Assembly: GCA_023139105.1 (NCBI GenBank)
Contig: JAGLOF010000022.1
Coordinates: forward strand, 1-60,036
Reading direction: 5' to 3'
Source of the DNA: a bacterium
Lineage (GTDB): Bacteria > Zhuqueibacterota > QNDG01 > JAGLOF01
DNA: 60,036 nt
Of the stretch, positions 37,821 through 46,554 are shown piece by piece. The notes beneath the pieces are model-generated. The model had not been told where the DNA came from, ran no database searches, and was given only the letters and a program-made list of their open reading frames with translations. The number at the start of each line of letters is the position of its first letter. Within the stretch, counting starts at the first letter, position 1. The position numbers and the translations under genes were made by a program.

Positions 37821-38798
37821 ATGATTAGTAATAGTCAAAATATGACATACCGGAAGCGACTCTATACTGAGTCGCTTCTGGTTGTTGATGATGACGCCAA
37901 TAGCCGTCTTCTACTTAAAACATATCTTTCAGCTGAAGGATATAACGTAGTCTCTGTTACAAATGGCGAAGACGCAATTTCGTATTGCAAGGAAAATACA
38001 CCTGACCTGGTTTTGTTGGATGTCAGACTGCCCGGAATTGATGGTTTTGAGGTTTGCAGACGTTTGAAATCTATAAAAAATAGTGCATTTATACCCATTG
38101 TTATGGCTACGGCTTTACGTGGAAATGAGCAACGAGTCAAGGGCATAGATGCAGGTGCAGATGATTTTATTACCAAGCCATACAATCGTGTAGAGATGAA
38201 TACACGGGTACGATCATTACTCAGAATCAGCAAACTTCATAAAAAGTTATCTGCTAAGGTTGTTGAACTTGAGGCTACAAAAGAAAAATTGCGGAAGTTG
38301 GCAGTCACAGATGGCTTGACAGGTCTCTATAATTATAGAGCCTTCAAACATCAATTAACACTTGAAGTATCAAGATCTATTAGATTTGGCATGTCTCTTT
38401 CATTGCTGATGATAGATATAGATTTTTTTAAAAAATATAATGATATGTGGGGGCACCCTGTTGGTGACACACTACTATCTCAATATGCTAAATTGCTTCA
38501 AAAAAATCTAAGAGATGTTGATTTTCCAGCTCGTTATGGCGGCGAAGAATTTGCAATTATACTGCCGGGAGCGAATGTTGAATCGGCAGTAATTGTTGCT
38601 GAAAAGCTAAGAGCTTTAACTGAACAAGCTCCATTTTACGGTAAACAAAAAATGCCCGGTCGTGCTATTACAATCAGTCTGGGTATTGCTACTTTCCCAG
38701 ATAATACCAAGGATGCTGACAAGCTTATAGATCTTGCTGATCATGCTCTGTATTACGCAAAAAAGCATGGTAGAAATCAATGGCAAACCGCTTTATAG
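37821..38798 (+). CDS. Response regulator with GGDEF (diguanylate cyclase) output
   Basis: A 325-residue protein. A receiver domain covers about residues 18-135 with the acidic pocket VVDDD, phospho-acceptor D67 (DLVLLDVRLPG) and TKPYN. A GGDEF domain covers about 160-325 with an intact active site RYGGEEFAII and an inhibitory I-site RDVD exactly five residues before it, so it should make c-di-GMP with product inhibition. The start has no clear ribosome-binding site, and codons 10-20 form a 13-bp hairpin. It opens the signalling operon, 10 bp after gcvPB. Confidence 0.92.
   Translation: MISNSQNMTYRKRLYTESLLVVDDDANSRLLLKTYLSAEGYNVVSVTNGEDAISYCKENTPDLVLLDVRLPGIDGFEVCRRLKSIKNSAFIPIVMATALRGNEQRVKGIDAGADDFITKPYNRVEMNTRVRSLLRISKLHKKLSAKVVELEATKEKLRKLAVTDGLTGLYNYRAFKHQLTLEVSRSIRFGMSLSLLMIDIDFFKKYNDMWGHPVGDTLLSQYAKLLQKNLRDVDFPARYGGEEFAIILPGANVESAVIVAEKLRALTEQAPFYGKQKMPGRAITISLGIATFPDNTKDADKLIDLADHALYYAKKHGRNQWQTAL
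37850..37881 (+). repeat. Strong hairpin within the start of the diguanylate cyclase gene
   Basis: CCGGAAGCGACTC pairs with GAGTCGCTTCTGG (13 bp with one G-T) around TATACT. It lies in the coding sequence just after the start codon, without a T-run, and may limit translation or act as an RNA-processing site between gcvPB and the signalling genes. Confidence 0.7.
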
Positions 38799-38825
38799 CC
38801 ATTAAAGCCATAGAAGGATAGAAAT

Positions 38826-40952
38826 TTGAATCAATCGTATACCAGAAAAAAGCGGCCAGGATTATTTTTAATATGGCTTCTTGTATTCATATTTGCAATA
38901 ATAGTTGCAACTGTAAATATTTTATGGCCTTTTAATTCAAAATTTATTCAAACTCAAACTCAGGATCTTTCATCTATTAAAACGGCTTCCTCATTGTTAG
39001 ATGAGATTGAACGCATATACTATGATAATAATATTGAAATATTGTCAGAATTATCAATACTGTCGGAACTAGACAAGCGAGAAATAGAAAAAAAATCTCA
39101 ACCATGGCTTGCAAGGCATCCGGAAATAATTACAGCTACATTGTGGTATCCAAATAAGCGCTGGCCGACGCGTTTTTTGTGTGAAAATTTCTGGTCACAA
39201 ATAAATCAAATGAATTTAGATGCCAGCAATCAATCTAACCTTTTATCTCAGTTGCTTGAACAAGTTCCACCTTCGATTAAAGCCGGAGAGACAGTTGTAA
39301 AATATTTCACTCCTGCTTCAAATAGATTACAACTTTTACAGATTACAAAATTGAATGAAAATAAAAAAATCTTCATCCAAATAAAATTTGATGCCCAATA
39401 TCTTTCTTCTAAAGTAAATGCGTTATTTTCAGAACAGGAAGCTGTTTGTATAAAAACAGACAGTGATCTTATTATAACATCAACAGATGGAGTGGAATTT
39501 CCACAAATTGTTAATCAAATGCCTGTGAAAGATTCAAAATTCATATGGGAACGACTTGAGTTTATGCCTGAAAAATGGCAGCTTATATATGGGCAAAAAA
39601 GACAGCCAGTTACACAGACCAGTATAAATCCCTGGCCTGTTATCGGTTTAATTACATTGGTAATTGCAGCATTATTTTTAGCACGTTTGATATACAATAT
39701 ACTTTACACTCCCATTACAAGGTTGGCAGAATCTGTAACTGCACTGGCACAGGGGCATTTTGATTCGCCATTACCTCCTGAAAATAATCCCGATCTTGAC
39801 CATTTAGTCAAATTATTTAACTACATGGCCGGTGAGATGGATAGATTTCAGCGGATTAATGTGCATGAAATCATACATGATAAGCACAAAACAGAAACTA
39901 TGCTCAGAAATATTGCTGATGGTGTACTGGTTACTGACCATCAGGACAGGATAGTAATTGTTAATGCGGCTGCAGAAAAATGGCTCGGTAAGCGGCAAAA
40001 TGAATTAATCGGTGCATCCCTCATCGAACATGTACATGATCATGCTTTAATTGATCTGGTCAAATCTGTCAGACATAGTTCCGATGTGCAAAGTGCCGAA
40101 TTTGAAATGCCGGTTGAAAATTCTCATCGAAAAATAATTATTAAAGCACATTCCGCACCCTTTGAGATTGAAATGGACAAAGGCCAGGGCGTTGTCACTG
40201 CTATGCGTGATATAACTTTGGAAAAAGAGGCCGATCAAATAAAAACCGAATTAGTCTCCATGGTAGCCCATGAACTTAAATCCCCATTAACATCCATATA
40301 TGGTTTTAGTGAACTCTTACTCGATTCAACTACATTAAATGTAAAAGAACAGGAGTATGCTCAAGTTATTTTAACAGAATCAGAGAGACTGGCTGATCTT
40401 ATAAATAAATTTCTGGATCTTGCCCGACTTGAGTCAGGAAAAACAACAATAAATACACTTCCATTTGATCTGAGCATGTTAATAGAAAAAGTTGTTGAAG
40501 TGCACAAGGGCCAGGCTGTTAAAAAGAGAATCAAAATAATAACACAGCTACCTGAACAATTACCTCTGGCCGATGGTGATCAGGATATGATTGAACAAGT
40601 ATTGGTGAACCTCTTTTCAAATGCTGTCAAATATAGTCCTTTGGATTCCAAGATAGGATTTGAGGTGAAGAACGAAACTGATATGTTGGTTGTCAGTATC
40701 ATTGATAATGGTTATGGTATTCCAAAAGAATCTTTAAAACATGTTTTTGATAAATTTTATCGTGTTGTCGAAAATGAGGCCTTAGATGAGACAGAGGGTT
40801 CCGGTCTTGGTCTAACTCTGGCTAAGGAAATAATTGAACAACATGGCGGTACTATCAAGGTAAGTAGTCGACTTGGTGTAGGCTCTGTATTCACATTTCT
40901 TATTCCAAAGGCAAAAATTGATGCATCCAATTTCAATGAGTTGACAATATGA
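38826..40952 (+). CDS. Membrane sensor histidine kinase (HAMP-PAS-HisKA)
   Basis: A 708-residue kinase. Membrane segments at about residues 12-35 and 273-295 flank a sensor region of about 240 residues with no recognised fold. A HAMP linker (about 295-345), a PAS domain (about 360-465), then HisKA with phospho-H482 (MVAHELKSPLTSIYG) and an HATPase domain (NLFSNAVKYSP, DNGYGIP, GSGLGLTLAKEI) follow. The start is TTG with AAGGA upstream. Its stop overlaps the next gene by 4 bases. Its cognate regulator could be the GGDEF protein upstream or the NtrC-type protein downstream. Confidence 0.93.
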   Translation: MNQSYTRKKRPGLFLIWLLVFIFAIIVATVNILWPFNSKFIQTQTQDLSSIKTASSLLDEIERIYYDNNIEILSELSILSELDKREIEKKSQPWLARHPEIITATLWYPNKRWPTRFLCENFWSQINQMNLDASNQSNLLSQLLEQVPPSIKAGETVVKYFTPASNRLQLLQITKLNENKKIFIQIKFDAQYLSSKVNALFSEQEAVCIKTDSDLIITSTDGVEFPQIVNQMPVKDSKFIWERLEFMPEKWQLIYGQKRQPVTQTSINPWPVIGLITLVIAALFLARLIYNILYTPITRLAESVTALAQGHFDSPLPPENNPDLDHLVKLFNYMAGEMDRFQRINVHEIIHDKHKTETMLRNIADGVLVTDHQDRIVIVNAAAEKWLGKRQNELIGASLIEHVHDHALIDLVKSVRHSSDVQSAEFEMPVENSHRKIIIKAHSAPFEIEMDKGQGVVTAMRDITLEKEADQIKTELVSMVAHELKSPLTSIYGFSELLLDSTTLNVKEQEYAQVILTESERLADLINKFLDLARLESGKTTINTLPFDLSMLIEKVVEVHKGQAVKKRIKIITQLPEQLPLADGDQDMIEQVLVNLFSNAVKYSPLDSKIGFEVKNETDMLVVSIIDNGYGIPKESLKHVFDKFYRVVENEALDETEGSGLGLTLAKEIIEQHGGTIKVSSRLGVGSVFTFLIPKAKIDASNFNELTI

Positions 40953-42817
40953 GTGAAAATACCACTAATAACATAATACTGCTTATTGATCCTGATCCGG
41001 GAACCCGTCCGCTATTGAATTATGCATTATCCGGTACAGGCCTTCAAATCAAACAATTTGCCTCCGGACAAGAGGGCCTTGCCATAATTCCAGAATTGCA
41101 ACCTAAATTGATAATTTGCGAATTTATGACGGCAGACTGGACCGGTAAGACAATTTTTGAACATTTTATGACAGATTCGCTCTTTGTACAGTATAGACAA
41201 ATTCCATTTATTTTCTTTTCACATCAAACCTACAAAAGAATGTTTAAAGCATCATTCTTGAATAAAGGTCTATGGGGTTGGTTTACGAAACCATTTGGTG
41301 CTCATGAATTACGAGAAGTAATTGAGAATATTTTTCAGGGTCTTGAGACTGCCCAGAAGAACCAGGAATTACGGCAGGAAGTCAAACGATCCGAATACCG
41401 TTATAGAGATCTTCTTGAAACTGCAAATGATTTTATATTTACATTGGATGATAATGGTTGTTTTGCCTATTTGAATAATAGATTTGCTCCATTGACAAAT
41501 CTTGATAAAGAAGCCTGGATAGGTAGAAATTTTTTAGACCTTATTTCAGATACAGATCGATCACTGGCCCTGGAACGATATGAAATGGCGCATCATGGTA
41601 AAGCCAGAATATTTGAAGCTCATGTAATGACACATAATATACAATCACCCATACTATCTTTTAATATAACACCTATTGTTGAGCGAGGAGCCATTGTCGG
41701 TTCAATTGGAATTGCCAGAGATGTAACTGATAGAAAAAGGATGGAAAAAGAAATTCTGGATTTAAAGAATTTCAATGAAAGTATTATAGAAAGTATGGAA
41801 GCAGGGCTCATGACAATTGATCCCGATGGAAGATTGACATCAATAAATCGGGGCGGTGAGGTTATTTTAGGATTGAAGTCCCAGGATGTTCTTGGTTCAA
41901 CACTCAATGAGCTACTGGATATTAATGTTGCAAAAATTCTACTTCAGCAGCAGGATAATTCATCTTTGAAACTAAGCAGAGAAGTAGAGCTGTTTAATAC
42001 GAATGGTGACATTATAAATATTGGTTTTACATCTACTGACAGGATGGATAATCAGGATAGAAAAGTAGGAACAATTATATCATTCCGAGATATAAGTCAG
42101 TTAAAACAGATGCAGTCTGAAGTTATACGTATGGATAGATTGGTCTCTCTTGGTGTACTGGCAAGTGGAATAGCACATGAAATCAAGAACCCTCTGGCAG
42201 GAATAAAAGCTTTGGCCCAAGCCTGTGATGAAGAATTTGAAGGTGATGATCCGCGAAGGGAATACTTAAGCAGAATTGTCAGGCAGGTAAATCGGCTGGA
42301 TGATTTACTAAAAACTTTCTTTGCTTATGCAAGACCTACGCCACCTGACAGGAAAAGACATAATTTAAAAGAAATACTGCTTGAAGTTACAAATCTTGTT
42401 GGAAAAAAGATGATTCATAGTGGTGTGGAATTTTCAGAAACAGAACATCTACCTGTAGAAGAAGCTTATGTTGATTCTCAACAATTGCAACAGGTTTTCC
42501 TGAACCTTATTCTTAATGCAATTGACGCCATGCCCAATGGTGGTTGTTTAACCTTTGATTTTAGTACAATAATAAAAGAAGACCACAAACTTCCATGGGC
42601 TCAGGTTAAAATCAAAGATACCGGACATGGAATAGCTGCAAATAAGTTGGAGACAATATTCGATCCGTTTTTCACCACAAAACCCAATGGACTTGGTTTG
42701 GGATTGTCAATTGTATACAGAATAATAAATGAACATGGTGGAGACATTCGCGTATTTAGTCAAAAGAGTGAAGGTACTACATTTATTTTAAGACTACCCA
42801 CAGGAGCAGGTAAATGA
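40949..42817 (+). CDS. Soluble histidine kinase with N-terminal pseudo-receiver and two PAS domains
   Basis: A 622-residue protein without membrane segments. Residues 8-128 form a receiver fold with acidic residues D14 and D16 and K114 (TKPFG), but the phospho-acceptor is Glu (E58 in LIICEFMTADW), so it probably cannot be phosphorylated and may mimic the active state. Two PAS domains follow (about 150-262 and 275-385). HisKA has H410 (GIAHEIKNPLAG), and an NtrB-like HATPase ends the protein (NLILNAIDAMPNGG, FFTTKPNGLGLGLSI). Its 4-base overlap with the NtrC-like gene suggests they form a kinase/regulator pair. Confidence 0.92.
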   Translation: MSENTTNNIILLIDPDPGTRPLLNYALSGTGLQIKQFASGQEGLAIIPELQPKLIICEFMTADWTGKTIFEHFMTDSLFVQYRQIPFIFFSHQTYKRMFKASFLNKGLWGWFTKPFGAHELREVIENIFQGLETAQKNQELRQEVKRSEYRYRDLLETANDFIFTLDDNGCFAYLNNRFAPLTNLDKEAWIGRNFLDLISDTDRSLALERYEMAHHGKARIFEAHVMTHNIQSPILSFNITPIVERGAIVGSIGIARDVTDRKRMEKEILDLKNFNESIIESMEAGLMTIDPDGRLTSINRGGEVILGLKSQDVLGSTLNELLDINVAKILLQQQDNSSLKLSREVELFNTNGDIINIGFTSTDRMDNQDRKVGTIISFRDISQLKQMQSEVIRMDRLVSLGVLASGIAHEIKNPLAGIKALAQACDEEFEGDDPRREYLSRIVRQVNRLDDLLKTFFAYARPTPPDRKRHNLKEILLEVTNLVGKKMIHSGVEFSETEHLPVEEAYVDSQQLQQVFLNLILNAIDAMPNGGCLTFDFSTIIKEDHKLPWAQVKIKDTGHGIAANKLETIFDPFFTTKPNGLGLGLSIVYRIINEHGGDIRVFSQKSEGTTFILRLPTGAGK

Positions 42818-44172
42818 GTCAAGAAAAAATACTCATCGTTGAAGATAATGAAGATTTGGCTTTTACATTAACTCGTGTTTTACAGAAAGAAGGATATGAG
42901 ATATTTTGCGCCGGAGACGGTGAAGAAGCCATAAAGGTTTTTAAAAGCGAAATTATTGATCTTGTATTGCTTGATTTAAAACTTCCCAAAATAAGTGGTA
43001 TGGAAGTTTTGACTAATCTTAAGGAATATGATCCTGATTGTATTGCCTTAATGATGACAGGATCAACTGATCCTAAGCCTGCTATTGAAGCAATGAAAAA
43101 TGGTGCTTATGACTATTTGATGAAACCGTTTGAACTTGATGAATTAAAGCTTGTTGTTAAAAAAGCACTGGAAACTCATGAACTGAAACGAGAAGTAGCT
43201 CGGCTGACAATTAAAAAGAAAAGTAAAAATCCATGTGATGAAATATTTGGTAATAGCAAAGGCATTGAAGATATTAAGAATTTGATTAAAGTTGTAGCAG
43301 CAACACCCAAAACTTCGGTTTTGATTCAAGGAGACAGTGGTACCGGTAAAGAACTTGTGGCAAATGCACTGCACTATTCCAGTGCACGAGCAAATGAGCC
43401 TTTCATTAAGCTCAACTGTGCCGCCATTCCCGATAATTTGCTGGAAAGTGAATTGTTTGGATTTGAAAAGGGTGCTTTTACCGATGCTAAAACCATGAAA
43501 AAAGGTCTGTTTGAATTAGCAAATGACGGTACTATTTTTCTGGATGAAATTTCCAGTTTAAAACTAACACTTCAACCAAAAATATTACGTGTAATCGAAT
43601 CTCAGACTTTTCGTAGAATTGGTGGCACTTCAGATATCAAGATAAATATCAGAGTTGTAGCAGCAACAAATGTTGATCTCGGTGAACAGGTAAAGGCTAA
43701 AGAATTCAGGGATGATCTTTACTACAGACTTAAAGTAATGGAAATAAAACTTCCTCCACTTAAAGAACGCAAAGAAGATATCCTCTTACTTGCTAAACTG
43801 TTTATACAAGGTTTTAATAAAGAATTTAACCGCCAAATTAAAAAAATTGATAGCACAACCGAGGAGCTGCTCATTTCATATAACTGGCCCGGGAATATTC
43901 GTGAATTAAAAAATGTAATAGAACGATGTGTCATCCTGTCGCAAGATGATGTACTTCAAGCTGAACATCTTCCAATAGAGTTTCAGGAACAAATTGAAGA
44001 AGATGTGCCATCATCTGCATCCTTTGGATTAATAAGTCTGATTGAAATGGAAAAACTTCATATTCTTGATATTCTTAATCGTGTAAGCGGCAATAAATCT
44101 CAGGCAGCAAGAGTTCTGAATATATCCAGATCTACACTTAGAGAAAAATTAAAAAGTTATGGAATGATGTAG
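42814..44172 (+). CDS. NtrC-family sigma-54-dependent response regulator
   Basis: A 452-residue enhancer-binding protein. The receiver has acceptor D54 (DLVLLDLKLP) and MKPFE. The AAA+ domain has Walker A GDSGTGKELVA, the sigma-54-contact loop GAFTDA at 220-225 (canonical GAFTGA, so G to D at 224) and Walker B GTIFLDEIS. A Fis-type HTH ends the protein (GNKSQAARVLNISRSTLREKL). ATGA overlap with the kinase gene indicates coupling. A sigma-54-like promoter 170 bp downstream is a likely target. Confidence 0.94.
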   Translation: MSQEKILIVEDNEDLAFTLTRVLQKEGYEIFCAGDGEEAIKVFKSEIIDLVLLDLKLPKISGMEVLTNLKEYDPDCIALMMTGSTDPKPAIEAMKNGAYDYLMKPFELDELKLVVKKALETHELKREVARLTIKKKSKNPCDEIFGNSKGIEDIKNLIKVVAATPKTSVLIQGDSGTGKELVANALHYSSARANEPFIKLNCAAIPDNLLESELFGFEKGAFTDAKTMKKGLFELANDGTIFLDEISSLKLTLQPKILRVIESQTFRRIGGTSDIKINIRVVAATNVDLGEQVKAKEFRDDLYYRLKVMEIKLPPLKERKEDILLLAKLFIQGFNKEFNRQIKKIDSTTEELLISYNWPGNIRELKNVIERCVILSQDDVLQAEHLPIEFQEQIEEDVPSSASFGLISLIEMEKLHILDILNRVSGNKSQAARVLNISRSTLREKLKSYGMM

Positions 44173-44229
44173 TGCTTATTTTCTGACCAATGAGCTCTTT
44201 TAAGTCATGGGTTATAGCTGACAAATGAT

Positions 44230-44275
44230 GAGGGATTGATGTATTGTCAATATGCATGAATCCCTCTAAGTTTTT
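44230..44275 (+). terminator. Probable terminator of the kinase/NtrC operon
   Basis: GAGGGATT pairs perfectly with AATCCCTC (8 bp, 21-base loop), followed by TAAGTTTTT. Confidence 0.5.
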
Positions 44276-44330
44276 AAAAAATAACATCTTAAGTTTAGTA
44301 TTTCATATATAAAGCAAATCAATTTAGTGT

Positions 44331-44357
44331 ATTGATATCAATGGTATGAATTTTGCG
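44331..44357 (+). promoter_or_regulatory. Sigma-54-like -24/-12 promoter with adjoining palindrome
   Basis: TGGTATG-AATT-TTGCG (44342-44357) matches the sigma-54 layout TGGCACG-N4-TTGCA, with the exact 10-base distance between the GG and GC pairs. ATTGATATCAAT, a perfect 12-base palindrome (44331-44342), touches it upstream. It lies 50 bp before the response-regulator/FtsZ-like operon and just downstream of a sigma-54 activator gene. No good TTGACA/TATAAT pair is seen here. Confidence 0.55.
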
Positions 44358-44406
44358 TGAAAATGCGGGTCATGTCATTTAAACAATTAATGGAGTATTT
44401 CTCTAC

Positions 44407-44793
44407 ATGGAGAACTTTAAGAAACGCATTCTCATTGTGGATGACGAAGAAGATCTGACCTGGAGCTTATCAAGAAAACTGGGCCGGAATCCTGAAAAGC
44501 TTGAAGTGATATGTGCTAATTCAGGAAGTAAAGCTTTGGAAATCCTGAATGAAAACATTATTGATCTTGTGCTGACTGATTTAAGGATGCCCGGAATCAA
44601 CGGTCTGCAATTACTCTCAGAAGTACGGTCAAAATATCCGGATACACATGTTATTGTAATGACGGCTTATGGCTCCCCTGAAATCCAGGAAGCCATTAAT
44701 CACTGGGGTGAGACTGAATATATTGAAAAGCCCTTCGAAATTGAGGAACTTCGCAATTTGATATATGATCAGTTGAATCAACCCATAGTATAA
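44407..44793 (+). CDS. Single-domain response regulator
   Basis: A 128-residue receiver domain alone (CheY/Spo0F-like). The acidic pocket is VDDEED, the phospho-acceptor D58 (DLVLTDLRMPG), the switch Thr in VIVMTAYGS and the conserved Lys in IEKPFE. With no output domain it must act through protein contact, as a phosphate relay or by binding a partner. It is 17 bp upstream of the FtsZ-like/HPt-like gene, the obvious partner. Confidence 0.92.
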   Translation: MENFKKRILIVDDEEDLTWSLSRKLGRNPEKLEVICANSGSKALEILNENIIDLVLTDLRMPGINGLQLLSEVRSKYPDTHVIVMTAYGSPEIQEAINHWGETEYIEKPFEIEELRNLIYDQLNQPIV

Positions 44794-44810
44794 AATATTC
44801 AGGTAAAATC

Positions 44811-46379
44811 ATGGTTGCTACAAAAAATAAAAAAATAAAAAGCACAAAGAGTGATAATTCAATGGATTCTGCAATTCAAACATATAAAACTGTTCTTAAA
44901 GTAATTGGAGCAGGCGGAGCAGGCAATAACACAATTAATCATCTATATAGAAAAAATGAAGCTAATATAGAAACTATTGCCATTAATACCGATGCTCATG
45001 ATCTATTAAAAAGAGATGCTCAACGCCGAATCCTGATAGGAAAAGAGATTACAGCAGGACTTGGTGCAGGTGGTGATCCACAGATTGGAGAACATGCCGC
45101 GCTTGAGAGTAAGGAAATTATTCGTGCTGCAATTGAAGGTGCAGATATGATTTTCTTAACATGCGGAATGGGAGGTGGTACGGGGACCGGTTCAATGCCT
45201 GTCATTGCACAAATAGCCAGAGAACTAGGTATACTAAGTGTCGGCGTTGTAACCATGCCATTCTCTGATGAAGGTGTAATCCGTTGGGAAAATGCACAGA
45301 TTGGTCTTGAAAAGTTAAGAAAAAAAGTAGATAGCCTGATTGTACTCAGAAATGACAAATTGGTTGATCTCTATGAAGACCTTCCACTAATAGAGGCATT
45401 TAATACTGGTGATGAGATTCTGATAAATGCTTTAATTGGTCTTTCGGATCTGATCATGAAAAACGGTGTTATTAATCTTGATTTTGCTGATATTTCCATG
45501 GTATTGAGAGATGGACCTAATGCAGTAATTGGTGTTGGTGAGAGTAATACTGAAAACAGGGTTCAGGAAGCCTATGAAAGAGCAATAAATCATCCAATGA
45601 TGGAATCGGAGATTAATGGTGCACAGAGTGCTCTTGTGCAAATAGCCGGCGGTCCAAATTTAAAATTGCGAGAAGCCAGAGAAGTTATCAGGTTAATTTC
45701 AGGCAACCTGGATCCAAGTGCTCGTATAATTTGGGGAGTCTCCGTAGATAAAGTGATGCGTCAAAATTTAAAAGTAATGATTATTGCCAGTGGACTGTCA
45801 GAGCCAGGCTATATACATCGTCAAGTTGCTGCTACGGAACATCAGCAATTACCTCATCCGGATAGTAAAAAAGAACAATTTAATAATTTCGAATTTTCAA
45901 AAGAAATGGGTAATTCTATCTTTGATATCAAAGAATCAATTCTCTCTTCAGATTCCGAACTGCCTACACATCATGTTAAAACCAGACCCACTAACCAGAC
46001 AACACAGGTTTTTTATAAAATTTTTGCAGAAGAGGCAACAGCAGATCTTAAAAGATATGATAGATCTATACATTTTTTAAGGCAGAACTTAAATAATAGA
46101 AAAGCTATTTTAGACGCAAAACAGGCATGTAAATTGTTACATGCGTCTTCACAGATGTTTGGATTTGATGAGATCAGCGAACTTTTAGCTTCTATTGAGG
46201 AAATATTTGTTGCACTTCAATCACGGGAAATATCTTTAACATTAGTCATTCTTGACTCACTATCACTTGCCATGGAAATGGTAGTAGATCTTATGCAAAA
46301 TCAAAGTGATGGGCGGGGAGAGAGCGGATATATCGTTGATAGATTGCACGAAATCAAAGAAGAAGCATTACATCAATAA
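44811..46379 (+). CDS. FtsZ-like GTPase with C-terminal HPt/CheA-P1-like domain
   Basis: A 522-residue protein. Residues about 27-335 are an FtsZ/tubulin GTPase: VLKVIGAGGAGNNTINHL, the signature GGGTGTG at 121-127 and the T7-loop NLDFAD (N222, D224, D227), so GTP hydrolysis looks possible. The N-domain (IAINTDAHDLLKRDAQRRILIGK) resembles archaeal-type FtsZ. After a linker, residues about 403-500 resemble CheA P1/HPt (FYKIFAEEATADL .. LLHASSQMFGFDEISELLASIEEI), but Lys441 sits at the phospho-His position and His444 at the conserved Lys position. The FtsZ C-terminal conserved peptide is absent. It is unlikely to be the main division FtsZ. Confidence 0.85.
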   Translation: MVATKNKKIKSTKSDNSMDSAIQTYKTVLKVIGAGGAGNNTINHLYRKNEANIETIAINTDAHDLLKRDAQRRILIGKEITAGLGAGGDPQIGEHAALESKEIIRAAIEGADMIFLTCGMGGGTGTGSMPVIAQIARELGILSVGVVTMPFSDEGVIRWENAQIGLEKLRKKVDSLIVLRNDKLVDLYEDLPLIEAFNTGDEILINALIGLSDLIMKNGVINLDFADISMVLRDGPNAVIGVGESNTENRVQEAYERAINHPMMESEINGAQSALVQIAGGPNLKLREAREVIRLISGNLDPSARIIWGVSVDKVMRQNLKVMIIASGLSEPGYIHRQVAATEHQQLPHPDSKKEQFNNFEFSKEMGNSIFDIKESILSSDSELPTHHVKTRPTNQTTQVFYKIFAEEATADLKRYDRSIHFLRQNLNNRKAILDAKQACKLLHASSQMFGFDEISELLASIEEIFVALQSREISLTLVILDSLSLAMEMVVDLMQNQSDGRGESGYIVDRLHEIKEEALHQ

Positions 46380-46437
46380 TGAATAAATGAATAAGTAATT
46401 TATTGGCAAAAAAACAGACCTATCTATCAAATTTTAC

Positions 46438-46466
46438 TTGACTTTTCCGGTATTATAATATATCTT
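46438..46466 (+). promoter_or_regulatory. Sigma-70-type promoter of tRNA-Val
   Basis: TTTTACTTGACT (hexamer at 46438-46443), a 17-base spacer and TATCTT (46461-46466), nearly the same elements as before the AraC gene at 18758. The tRNA begins 15 bases later. Confidence 0.6.
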
Positions 46467-46480
46467 AATGGACGATTTGA

Positions 46481-46554
46481 GGGCGATTAGCTCAGATGGT
46501 TAGAGTGCTTGCTTGACATGCAAGAGGTCACTGGTTCGATTCCAGTATCGCCCA
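46481..46554 (+). tRNA. tRNA-Val (anticodon GAC)
   Basis: A complete cloverleaf: acceptor GGGCGAT/ATCGCCC, D-arm TAGCTCAGATGGTTAGAG, anticodon stem CTTGC/GCAAG with loop TTGACAT (anticodon GAC) and T-arm CTGGTTCGATTCCAG. The discriminator is A, and CCA is not encoded. Confidence 0.96.
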
